From assembly GCA_944332075.1 (NCBI GenBank), contig CALVJL010000012.1:1-33066 (forward strand): DNA of 33,066 nucleotides, in the 5' to 3' direction. Positions 8,963 to 16,517 of the stretch are shown piece by piece. Source of the DNA: an uncultured Bacilli bacterium. Its GTDB lineage: Bacteria; Bacillota_I; Bacilli_A; RFN20; CAG-449. The notes below the pieces were generated by a model. The model ran no database searches. It had not been told where the DNA came from and saw only the letters and a list, made by a program, of their open reading frames with translations. The translations under genes were made by a program, and so were the position numbers. Numbering within the stretch: position 1 is the first letter of the stretch; each line of letters starts with the position of its first letter.

Positions 8963-10905
8963 TGAAATTCGGAATGAATCCGGGTCCATATTATCGTTCA
9001 AACAGATCAACTACCCACATTATGATGGAGTTGATGATCGGTTTGGCTGTAATTTGGCTCAGCGCGATCGTCTTCTACTTCATGCAAAGCAACGCTAACG
9101 GTGTCTTAGCTATCGTTAATCCGATAATTGCTATGGTTACCGCTATCGTTGTCGAAGCTCTCTTCATGCTTCCAAAGACGATTAAAGAAAAGAGAAGCTT
9201 CAAAGATTTACTCGATGATGTATTTCATTCCTATGGCTATGTCAGCGGAATGATCTTAGCTTTAATTTTACCGGTTGCAACTTCTTGGTATGCAATCGTC
9301 ATTTCTACAATTATCGGTGTTGGCGTCGCTAAGATGCTCTTCGGCGGATTTGGTCACAACATCTTTAACCCAGCAATCGTTGGAAGAATCATTTGCCAAA
9401 CTTGCTTCTTAGACAAGATGGCTTATGACGCTGAAATCACAACCGGTGCAACTATTACTACCGCTATGGGCAGCAATGGTTGGTCTCTTGATTTACTCAA
9501 TACCGGTCACGTTTCCTTTATCGATCTCTTATTTGGTAACTACCGCGGTGCTTTAGGTGAAACCTTTACTATTATCTTATTAATAGTCGGTATCGTTTTA
9601 GTTATTAGAAAAGTTATCGACTGGAGAGCTCCAGTATTCTACTTAGCAACCATTTATGTCGCAACCTTCATCATGGGCCTTTGCGGCGGATATGGTATCG
9701 ATAGCTTTGAATATGCTTTAGTCCAAATTGCTTTAGGCGGCGTTATGTTCGGCGCAGTCTTCTGCTTAACTGACCCAGTTACTTCACCTACTTCAAGAGC
9801 TGGCCGCGTTTTCTTCGGTATGGGTGCTGCTTTAATTACTATGTTAATTAGATACTGCGCTTCTGCTCCTGAAGGCGTTGCTTATTCAATTCTCTTTATG
9901 AATCTCTTCACACCGCTTATTGATTTAGCAGTTAAGGGATTAAGTAAAGAACATACTAGAAGAAATATCATCACAACATCCGTTATGGGTGCAGTCGCTA
10001 TTGTCGGCGGACTTTACTTAGGCTTCAGCAAGATTGATAAGATGGGATTCTTCAACTATGAATACTCATTTGCTGATAAGACTGGTGAATTCACTGCAAC
10101 TATCAACTATGCTGGTGCAAAAGACGGCATTGAAAGCTATGACGTCTCTGTTACCGGTTATGTCGCAACCAACACTGAACATAATTTCGGTGATGTTAGA
10201 ACAGTTTTCGCAGGTGCTCTTGATAAATACGAAAACGGAACTGAATATCCAAATTATCAATTCGTCGTCAATGATAACGGTACATCCCTTGATTTAACTT
10301 ATGAAAAGGATGATGCTGAACAAACTATCGAAGGTGTTCTCAAATTAAAAACTGATAACACTAACGATACTTATACTATTGTTGATTCAGTTTCTGGATA
10401 TTATCTCCCAACTGATGTTTCCACAGAAGAAGCTGTTTATTCATTAGAAATTGCAGATGATTATTCTATCATCCTTACTATGGCTGATGGACATACTTCA
10501 CAAGATAACAATTCCATGTCTTATGCTTCTATGAGCTTCACCATTGATATTGATTATGAAAATAAAGTCGTAGTTGCAACACACTTAAAATCTACTGGTG
10601 CTGGCGGCGGATACGGCGATGCAATGCTTGATTTTGAAAATACTCCATATGCTCCTTATTTAAGCGATGAGGCAGCGATGAAGTTATTGAATTTCTATGC
10701 TACATACGTCAATATCTCTACTCCTGTCCCATTCTCAACTTATGAAAAATACAACACTCAGACTGCATTGATTGATACAGTTAATAGCGATTTACATGTC
10801 GGTGCAACTTATACTGCTAACGGCTTTATGTATATGATGAACCGCGTTATTGAATACGCTCAATATTATCATCAATCATTATCAGCCGGAAAGGTGGTCA
10901 GATAA
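8962..10905 (+). CDS. rnfD: Rnf complex subunit RnfD with a large extra C-terminal domain
   Basis: 647 residues, against about 300-350 for ordinary RnfD. Residues 1-355 form the multi-span membrane core. TTGAT at 160-164 matches the S/T-G-A-T flavinylation motif, with Thr164 the expected covalent FMN site. DPVTSPTSRAGR (about 271) is a conserved NqrB/RnfD stretch. After the last core span (about 335-355) comes an extra ~290-residue soluble domain, probably extracellular because it continues from the side where FMN is attached. It ends in D610-L-H-V-G-A-T616-Y-T, which lines up with the FMN_bind/ApbE target pattern D-x-x-S-G-A-T-x-T except for Val in place of Ser. The region around 590-635 otherwise reads like the closing part of an FMN_bind domain. 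A fused RnfG-like domain is inferred from this. Confidence 0.93.
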   Translation: MKFGMNPGPYYRSNRSTTHIMMELMIGLAVIWLSAIVFYFMQSNANGVLAIVNPIIAMVTAIVVEALFMLPKTIKEKRSFKDLLDDVFHSYGYVSGMILALILPVATSWYAIVISTIIGVGVAKMLFGGFGHNIFNPAIVGRIICQTCFLDKMAYDAEITTGATITTAMGSNGWSLDLLNTGHVSFIDLLFGNYRGALGETFTIILLIVGIVLVIRKVIDWRAPVFYLATIYVATFIMGLCGGYGIDSFEYALVQIALGGVMFGAVFCLTDPVTSPTSRAGRVFFGMGAALITMLIRYCASAPEGVAYSILFMNLFTPLIDLAVKGLSKEHTRRNIITTSVMGAVAIVGGLYLGFSKIDKMGFFNYEYSFADKTGEFTATINYAGAKDGIESYDVSVTGYVATNTEHNFGDVRTVFAGALDKYENGTEYPNYQFVVNDNGTSLDLTYEKDDAEQTIEGVLKLKTDNTNDTYTIVDSVSGYYLPTDVSTEEAVYSLEIADDYSIILTMADGHTSQDNNSMSYASMSFTIDIDYENKVVVATHLKSTGAGGGYGDAMLDFENTPYAPYLSDEAAMKLLNFYATYVNISTPVPFSTYEKYNTQTALIDTVNSDLHVGATYTANGFMYMMNRVIEYAQYYHQSLSAGKVVR

Positions 10906-10907
10906 TT

Positions 10908-11858
10908 ATGAATAAATTAGTAAAGATGCCTTTATTCTTAGGTGTTACCTGCCTCGTCTGCGGCGGATTACTCGCAGGTATCGTCGCTTTGACTGATCCG
11001 GTTATTGAAAAGAATGAGCAAGAACGCTTATCAGCAGCATTCAGAACTATGTATGATGATGAAAGCGCACTTGTTACTAAAACCATCGTTATCAATGAAG
11101 AAGGTAATCCAATTTCTGAAATTAACGATGTCACTCATACTGGAGGAGAATCAGCTGTCTATAAAGTTACTTCTTCTTCCTCTTATGAAAGAATGACTTT
11201 CTACGTCGGTATCTCTAGAGAGAATAATACTGTTGATGCTTATTATTCATTGTCAACATCTACTTCTTCTCTTGGATATGGCAACTTCCAAAACTCTGCT
11301 AATATTTCAAATCTCTATCAAGGATATGATGGAAACGGAACAATTATCATTGCCGGAACATCGGTTACTTCAAGAGCGGTTAAAGTCGCTGTTGATGCTT
11401 GCCTTGATGATTATGCGGTTAGATATTTAGGCGAAGGCGGAAGCCAAGATGAGACATTAGCTTTCTACCAAGAAATGTATGGTGAAAGCGCCGTCCTCAA
11501 GGCTGAAGCAGCTATCAATGAAGGTGGAGTTTTAAATGGCTATCTCGTCGAATACGAAGATGCAACTCATTATATCTATGAATTAACAATCACTGTTGAT
11601 GGAACAACAACTACTTACTATGTCGGTATGGATAATGCTGGTCGCGGTGAAGTTTATAAGTATATTAGCTGCACTGATATCAATACTTGGTCATTCTTCT
11701 ATCTCCACAACAATGAAAAGATGACAGAAGGTATCAAAGGAAAATTCCATGGTACATTCGAAATTGCTCCAGAAAGCGAAGAAGTAAATACAGCTTTCAA
11801 TGAAGTCTATACTTTCGCTTTGCAAGATCTTGCTGTGCGCGACTGGGAGGTAAAGTAA
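10908..11858 (+). CDS. rnfG: RnfG-like FMN-binding subunit with a degenerate flavinylation motif
   Basis: 316 residues, longer than the usual ~190-210. An N-terminal membrane anchor (about 9-29) is followed by an extracellular domain. TDPVIEKNEQERLSAAF after the anchor and the SLGYGNFQN region are RnfG-like. The expected acceptor motif S-G-A-T-x-T-S appears as A149-G-T-S152-V-T-S, and the Asp three residues before the S/A position is Ile. If flavin is bound covalently, Ser152 would be the acceptor; otherwise flavinylation is lost. Residues ~165-316 look like a second, motif-free copy of the same kind of domain. The gene's place between rnfD and rnfE fixes its identity. The ribosome site GGTGG overlaps the end of rnfD. 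Confidence 0.85.
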   Translation: MNKLVKMPLFLGVTCLVCGGLLAGIVALTDPVIEKNEQERLSAAFRTMYDDESALVTKTIVINEEGNPISEINDVTHTGGESAVYKVTSSSSYERMTFYVGISRENNTVDAYYSLSTSTSSLGYGNFQNSANISNLYQGYDGNGTIIIAGTSVTSRAVKVAVDACLDDYAVRYLGEGGSQDETLAFYQEMYGESAVLKAEAAINEGGVLNGYLVEYEDATHYIYELTITVDGTTTTYYVGMDNAGRGEVYKYISCTDINTWSFFYLHNNEKMTEGIKGKFHGTFEIAPESEEVNTAFNEVYTFALQDLAVRDWEVK

Positions 11859-11859
11859 A

Positions 11860-12534
11860 ATGAAAGAAACAAAAACAAGTTTACGCCAAGCCTTCACTAA
11901 TCCGATTTTTAAAGAAAATCCGATTCTCGTGACATTATTAGGCCTTTGCCCGGTTTTAATCGTTACTGATACATTTGATAAATCTTGGGGTATGGGAATT
12001 GCTGTCTTATTAGTTCTTATTTTCACTAATATCTTCATTTCTCTTATTCGTAAGATTGTTCCTAATGAAGTTAGAATTCCAGTATTCATCGTTATCATCG
12101 CTTGCTTTGTTACTATTGTCGAACGTTTGATGAACGCTTATACTCCAACTTTATATTCTTCCTTAGGTGTTATTATTTCAATGATCACCGTTAACTGTAT
12201 CGTCCTCGGACGCGGCGAAGCTTTCGCTAGTAAAAACGGTGTTCTTCCTTCTCTTCTCGATGCTATCGGTACTGGAATTGGCTTCTTCTTAGCTGTTTCC
12301 GTTATCGGTTTAGTTAGAGAATTCTTAGGCAAAGGTGGATTGACTATTTCTAATCCTTTCACCGGAGTCGCTATTTTCTCAGCTTATCCATTAGAAGACT
12401 ATGCTATTTCCTTCCTCTGCGATAAGGGCGGAGCATTCTTAATGCTTGGCTTAGCAGTCGGTATCTATTCTTATGTCAGAATCAAACTCGACGAAAGAAA
12501 AGAAAAGGAAGCTGCTCAAGTGGAGGTTAAATAA
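11860..12534 (+). CDS. rnfE: Rnf complex membrane subunit RnfE
   Basis: 224 residues with six predicted membrane spans. Family signatures are LGLCPVLIVTDTFDKSWGMG near residue 22 and NCIVLGRGEAFASKNG near 110. RnfE and RnfA are homologous, oppositely oriented subunits that form the membrane core and hold an iron-sulfur cluster between them through conserved cysteines, here in LGLCP and VNCIV. It starts 1 bp after rnfG with GGGAGG as ribosome site, and is 2 bp from rnfA. Length and motifs are normal. Confidence 0.96.
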   Translation: MKETKTSLRQAFTNPIFKENPILVTLLGLCPVLIVTDTFDKSWGMGIAVLLVLIFTNIFISLIRKIVPNEVRIPVFIVIIACFVTIVERLMNAYTPTLYSSLGVIISMITVNCIVLGRGEAFASKNGVLPSLLDAIGTGIGFFLAVSVIGLVREFLGKGGLTISNPFTGVAIFSAYPLEDYAISFLCDKGGAFLMLGLAVGIYSYVRIKLDERKEKEAAQVEVK

Positions 12535-12536
12535 TT

Positions 12537-13169
12537 ATGGAAGTTATTACCAGTTTATTAGTGGTTTTCATCACTGCGATGATTACCAATAACATCGTCC
12601 TTACCACCGGATATGGTATCTGTTCCTATATCGGTGTTTCCAAAAACAGAAAATCGGCATTCGGCATGGGTGTCGCTTTAGTCTTCGTCGTCTTCATGGC
12701 GAGCTTAGTCTCTTATTTCTTAGAGATGCTCTTAGTAGCTTTGAATATTGAATTTATGCAGACCATCTGCTTTATCTTAGTCATCGCTTCTTTAGTTCAA
12801 CTCGTCGAAATGATCGTTAAGAAATTCTTACCTTCACTTTATAAGAGCTTAGGTATCTACTTACCATTGATTACTACTAACTGCGTTGTCTTATATGTCA
12901 CAAAACAAATTTGCGATGTCGAGACTATTCTCACCGGATTAGGTTTATCTGGCAGCTTAGCAAACAATGGCTTCTTCAATTTCCTCTTCGCGATGGTTTA
13001 TGCCTTAGGCACAGGCTTAGGATATTTCGTCTGTATCGTCTTATTCTCAACCATCAGAACTAAAATCGATTATTCACCGGTTAAGAGAGGTTTCTATGGT
13101 GCCGGTATCGCTTTAGTTACAACTGCTTTAATGGCTCTTACTATCACAGGCTTAGCAGGAATTTTCTAG
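12537..13169 (+). CDS. rnfA: Rnf complex membrane subunit RnfA
   Basis: 210 residues with six spans, slightly longer than the usual ~190. Signatures are ITAMITNNIVLTTGYGICSYIGVS at the N-terminus and LPLITTNCVVLYV near residue 117, each with one of the cluster cysteines. The TTGYGIC stretch differs from the FLGICPF form seen in many relatives. RnfA pairs with RnfE in the ion-translocating core. The GTGGAGG ribosome site lies in the end of rnfE, and the stop is 1 bp before the next small gene. Confidence 0.95.
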   Translation: MEVITSLLVVFITAMITNNIVLTTGYGICSYIGVSKNRKSAFGMGVALVFVVFMASLVSYFLEMLLVALNIEFMQTICFILVIASLVQLVEMIVKKFLPSLYKSLGIYLPLITTNCVVLYVTKQICDVETILTGLGLSGSLANNGFFNFLFAMVYALGTGLGYFVCIVLFSTIRTKIDYSPVKRGFYGAGIALVTTALMALTITGLAGIF

Positions 13170-13170
13170 A

Positions 13171-13356
13171 ATGCGATATCTCTACATTCTGTTAGTGCTC
13201 ATCGTCTTCGTCGGGGTTTTCTGCTTAATTTGGTATCTTAATTCTCGGACTAAGAAACCAGATGATTGCGGAGAACTGCCAGAAGAATGTAAGCACTGCA
13301 GTGTTACTATCTGTAAGAATCATCCTAAAGATCAGAAAACGGAGGAAAAGAAATGA
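13171..13356 (+). CDS. Small cysteine-rich membrane protein between rnfA and rnfB
   Basis: 61 residues. One membrane span (about 4-22) is followed by a short soluble tail with C33-x6-C40-x2-C43-x4-C48 and a Lys/Glu-rich end. Four tail cysteines could hold zinc or an iron-sulfur cluster; neither is proven. The gene lies 1 bp after rnfA and overlaps the rnfB start by 4 bp (ATGA), so its product should be made with Rnf. I know of no named family. Because RnfB here lacks its usual ferredoxin domains, this protein is a candidate extra electron carrier or assembly factor. The ribosome site (AGGA) is weak, fitting coupling to rnfA. Confidence 0.75.
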   Translation: MRYLYILLVLIVFVGVFCLIWYLNSRTKKPDDCGELPEECKHCSVTICKNHPKDQKTEEKK

Positions 13357-13637
13357 TTTACGTTTACGCTTGTATCGTTGTCGTTGTCGCCGGAATTATC
13401 TTAGGTTTAGCCTTAGGCTTAGCCGATAAATATTTAAAGATTGAAGAAGATCCACGTAAAGACGACATTACAGCATTGCTTCCAGGTGCTAACTGCGGAG
13501 CATGTGGTTATCCTGGCTGCTCAGGTTTAGCAGAAGCTATGGTCGAGGGAAAATCTACTAAAGCTAGCGACTGCAAAGTCATCAAAGGTGACAAGCAAAA
13601 AGCTTTACAAGATTATCTCGACAATATGAAGAAATAA
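13353..13637 (+). CDS. rnfB: Minimal RnfB: membrane anchor plus one 4Fe-4S domain, no ferredoxin domains
   Basis: 94 residues. An N-terminal span (about 2-22) is followed by ITALLPGANCGACGYPGC, with cluster ligands C48, C51, C56 and C74, the PF04060-type Fer4 domain at the base of every RnfB. Ordinary RnfB continues for 90-200 residues with two or more CxxCxxCxxxCP ferredoxin motifs that accept electrons from soluble ferredoxin. Here the frame ends cleanly at 13637, and the TSCPD gene starts 2 bp later, so there is no leftover coding sequence. A GGAGG ribosome site precedes the ATG. This is either a lineage-specific short form or a loss compensated by another protein. Confidence 0.9.
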   Translation: MIYVYACIVVVVAGIILGLALGLADKYLKIEEDPRKDDITALLPGANCGACGYPGCSGLAEAMVEGKSTKASDCKVIKGDKQKALQDYLDNMKK

Positions 13638-13639
13638 TT

Positions 13640-13882
13640 ATGGTGTTAGAATATACACCTAAGGGTACTTGCTCAAGAAAATTTATTATTGAGCACGATG
13701 GGCAAAAAGTACTCTCTTTGCAAGTTATCGGGGGCTGCAATGGCAATTTAAAAGGTATTGCTGCTCTCGTTAAGGGCATGGATATTAAAGAAGTCATCAG
13801 CCGTTTAGACGGCATTAAATGCGGCTTTAAAGATACATCATGTCCTGACCAACTCGCCCAAGCATTAAAAAACTTACTATAG
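13640..13882 (+). CDS. TSCPD domain protein (TIGR03905-like)
   Basis: 80 residues. The sequence carries CSRKFIIE, the glycine-rich VIGGCNGNLKGI and the terminal TSCPDQLA that names the domain, together with GIKCG. The layout matches the stand-alone TIGR03905 family. The TSCPD domain is also found at the C-terminus of some ribonucleotide reductases, where its conserved cysteines probably bind metal; the function of the free form is unknown. It lies between rnfB (2 bp gap) and metK (14 bp gap), so it is cotranscribed with both. The ribosome site is weak, suggesting coupling to rnfB. Confidence 0.88.
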   Translation: MVLEYTPKGTCSRKFIIEHDGQKVLSLQVIGGCNGNLKGIAALVKGMDIKEVISRLDGIKCGFKDTSCPDQLAQALKNLL

Positions 13883-13896
13883 AAAGGTATCTGTTC

Positions 13897-15069
13897 ATGG
13901 AAGAAAGAATCTTATTTACTTCCGAGTCGGTATCTGAAGGCCATCCTGATAAGGTTTGCGACCAAATTTCCGATGCCATTCTCGATGAAGTATTAGCGTT
14001 AGACCCTTTAGCGCATGTCGCATGCGAATGTTTTATCACACACGATTTCTTATTAATCGGCGGGGAAATTACCACGTCTTGTAAAGTTGATTATGAAAAA
14101 ATCGCTCGCGATGTTTTAATCAAAATTGGCTATGTAAGCGATGAAATCGGTATTGACGGGTATAACTGTAAGATTCTTAATCTGATCAATACCCAATCAA
14201 GCGATATCGCCCAAGGAGTTAATAGAGGCAAAATTGAAGACCAAGGAGCTGGTGACCAAGGAATTATGTTTGGTTATGCTTCTGATGATTCGGAAAACTA
14301 TATGCCTTTACCAATCGTTATGGCTCATAAGTTAGTCCGTGTCGCTTCTTCATTAAGACATGAGGGTAAATTTAAGCACGCTCGTCCTGATATGAAGAGC
14401 CAAGTGACTATTGACTACACCGATGCCACTCCGCGGGTGAAGACCGTTTTAATGAGCGTTCAACACGATGAAGATGTCGATATGGAAAACTTTAAAAAGT
14501 ATATCCATGACGAAATCATGGTCCCGGTTGTCGCTTCATTTCACTTAAATACTGATTTTGAATATTTAATTAATCCGACTGGAAGATTCGTTATCGGAGG
14601 ACCAAAAGGTGATACGGGTTTAACCGGTAGAAAGATTATAGTTGATTCCTATGGTGGCTCAGCAAGAGCTGGCGGAGGTTGTTTTTCTGGTAAAGATCCA
14701 TCAAAGGTTGACCGTTCTGCAACTTATGCCGCGCGTTATGTCGCGAAGAACTTAGTCGCTGCTGGTGTGGCTAAGAAAATTGAAGTACAGTTAAGCTACG
14801 CAATTGGAGTTAGCAAACCAATTTCTATCGCTGTTGATACTTTCAACACCGAAACTCTTGATAAAAAGAAAATTTTAAAAATTATCGATGAGGTCTTTGA
14901 CTTACGTCCAGGAATTATCATCCGTGATTTTTCTTTAACCAAACCGAGCTTTAAATATCAAGATTTAGCAACATATGGACACTTTGGACGTCCGGATTTA
15001 AATTGTCCGTGGGAGAGATTAGACAAAGTTGATTTAATCAAATCTCTCATGGCAAAAGAAAACTCCTAA
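13897..15069 (+). CDS. metK: S-adenosylmethionine synthetase MetK
   Basis: 390 residues, normal length. MetK makes SAM from methionine and ATP. Hallmarks are SVSEGHPDKVCDQISDAILD at the N-terminus (His15 of GHPDK), GAGDQGIMFGYA and the P-loop-like GGGCFSGKDPSKVDRSA. GPKGDTGLTGRK and KNLVAAGVAKKIEVQLSYAIG are also canonical. It has an AGAAAGG ribosome site and follows the TSCPD gene by 14 bp. No SAM or T-box riboswitch fits in that gap, so it is driven from the rnf operon or an internal promoter. Its stop codon lies inside the loop of an intrinsic terminator. Confidence 0.97.
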   Translation: MEERILFTSESVSEGHPDKVCDQISDAILDEVLALDPLAHVACECFITHDFLLIGGEITTSCKVDYEKIARDVLIKIGYVSDEIGIDGYNCKILNLINTQSSDIAQGVNRGKIEDQGAGDQGIMFGYASDDSENYMPLPIVMAHKLVRVASSLRHEGKFKHARPDMKSQVTIDYTDATPRVKTVLMSVQHDEDVDMENFKKYIHDEIMVPVVASFHLNTDFEYLINPTGRFVIGGPKGDTGLTGRKIIVDSYGGSARAGGGCFSGKDPSKVDRSATYAARYVAKNLVAAGVAKKIEVQLSYAIGVSKPISIAVDTFNTETLDKKKILKIIDEVFDLRPGIIIRDFSLTKPSFKYQDLATYGHFGRPDLNCPWERLDKVDLIKSLMAKENS

Positions 15070-15082
15070 ATGGAGTTTTTTT
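15059..15082 (+). terminator. Intrinsic terminator overlapping the metK stop codon
   Basis: AAAACTCC pairs with GGAGTTTT across a 5-nt loop that begins with the metK TAA stop, followed by more T. Only 12 bp separate it from the next ATG, so translating ribosomes may weaken it and permit read-through. Confidence 0.75.
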
Positions 15083-15094
15083 ACGGAGGAAAAT

Positions 15095-16516
15095 ATGACA
15101 AATTACGATGTGATTATTGTGGGGGCCGGTCCGGCTGGATATTTCTGCGCTTATGAATTAATGGAAAAGAATCCGTCTTTGAAGGTTTTATTACTGGAAA
15201 AAGGCTATGATATTTATTCCCGTAAGTGCCCAGTTCTGGAACACAAACTTGAAAAATGTCCAATTAATAAAGAAAAAGTCTCAGGATGCTATCCAGCTTG
15301 CGCGATGACTAATGGCTTTGGCGGAGCCGGGGCTTATTCCGATGGAAAGTTCAATATCACCACTGAATTCGGTGGCTGGTTAAGCGACTATATCGATGAA
15401 GATGAACTCTTATCATTAATTAAATATGTCGATGAAGTTAATTTAAAATATGGTGCGACTTCAGTAATTACCAATCCATATACTAGCGAAGTTAGAGATA
15501 TTGAAAAAAGAGCTATCGCGGTTGGCTTAAAACTCTTAAGAGCAAATGTTAGACATATCGGTACTGAAGATAACTTAGAAATTCTTAAAAGAATCTTTGA
15601 AGATTTAAAGAAGAAAATCGAAATGAAGTTTATGACTAGCGTTGAAGATATTATCGTCGAAGATAACAAAGTCATCGGTGTCAAAACTAAAAAAGAAGAT
15701 TATTTTGGTAAATATGTCTTCGTCGCTGTCGGCAGAGAAGGCAGCCATTGGTTAGAATCAATGCTTGATAAGCACCACGTCAAAATGACTAATAACCAAG
15801 TCGATGTCGGCGTTAGAGTTGAAACTAATGATATCGTTATGGAAGAAATTAATGATGCGTTGTACGAAGGCAAATTTATCTATAACACTTCAGTCGGAAC
15901 TCAGGTTAGAACATTCTGCTCTAACCCATCTGGTCAAGTCGTTGTCGAAAATGAAGCAGGAACGATTTTAGCTAATGGCCATGCCTATAAAGATAAACGC
16001 TTAGGCTCGCATAATACTAATTTTGCTTTACTTGTCTCTCATAAATTTGATGAACCATTTGATCGTCCTAATGATTATGCTCACGCAGTCGCTAGATTAG
16101 CTAATCAGCTTTCTTGCGGCTCGGTTATCGTTCAAAAATATGGTGATGTTCTCTTAGGCAGAAGAACAACAAAGAAGAGATTAGCTGATGGCTTTGTCAG
16201 ACCGACATTAAAAGAAGCTGTACCAGGCGATTTAGGTCTCTGCTTACCATATAACACGATGAAATCGATTATTGAAATGATTGAAGCTCTCGATCACGTT
16301 ACTCCAGGTATCGCTAATGAGCATACCTTATTATACGGGGTTGAGGCGAAATTCTATTCCTCACGTCCAGTAGTTGAAAATACCTTGGAAGTTAAAGGAA
16401 TTAAAAATCTCTATGTTGGCGGCGACGGGGCTGGCTTGACTAGAGGCTTAGCGCAAGCCGGTGCTTCCGGAGTTTATGTCGCTAGAGAAATTGCAAAAAT
16501 AGAAGAAGGAAAATAA
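15095..16516 (+). CDS. FAD-dependent dehydrogenase, COG2509 type
   Basis: 473 residues. The N-terminal Rossmann motif is VIIVGAGPAGYFCAYEL (about 6-22). A cysteine-rich stretch CPVLEH...CPIN...GCYPAC leads to GFGGAGAYSDGKFN, the pattern of the uncharacterised FAD-dependent dehydrogenases of COG2509. The second FAD-contact motif near the C-terminus is GGDGAGLTRGLAQAGASG. Substrate is unknown; the CP-x-C cluster might bind iron-sulfur or metal. It has an ACGGAGG ribosome site and starts 12 bp after the metK terminator. purA follows 1 bp after its stop, so it forms an operon with purA and purB. Confidence 0.88.
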   Translation: MTNYDVIIVGAGPAGYFCAYELMEKNPSLKVLLLEKGYDIYSRKCPVLEHKLEKCPINKEKVSGCYPACAMTNGFGGAGAYSDGKFNITTEFGGWLSDYIDEDELLSLIKYVDEVNLKYGATSVITNPYTSEVRDIEKRAIAVGLKLLRANVRHIGTEDNLEILKRIFEDLKKKIEMKFMTSVEDIIVEDNKVIGVKTKKEDYFGKYVFVAVGREGSHWLESMLDKHHVKMTNNQVDVGVRVETNDIVMEEINDALYEGKFIYNTSVGTQVRTFCSNPSGQVVVENEAGTILANGHAYKDKRLGSHNTNFALLVSHKFDEPFDRPNDYAHAVARLANQLSCGSVIVQKYGDVLLGRRTTKKRLADGFVRPTLKEAVPGDLGLCLPYNTMKSIIEMIEALDHVTPGIANEHTLLYGVEAKFYSSRPVVENTLEVKGIKNLYVGGDGAGLTRGLAQAGASGVYVAREIAKIEEGK

Positions 16517-16517
16517 G

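Noticed and set aside
10034-10297. Overlapping frames inside the extra domain of rnfD and inside rnfG
   Set aside because: They are alternate frames of well-supported genes, without ribosome sites or recognisable domains.
13883-13896. SAM or T-box riboswitch before metK
   Set aside because: Only 14 bp separate metK from the TSCPD gene, too short for any leader element.
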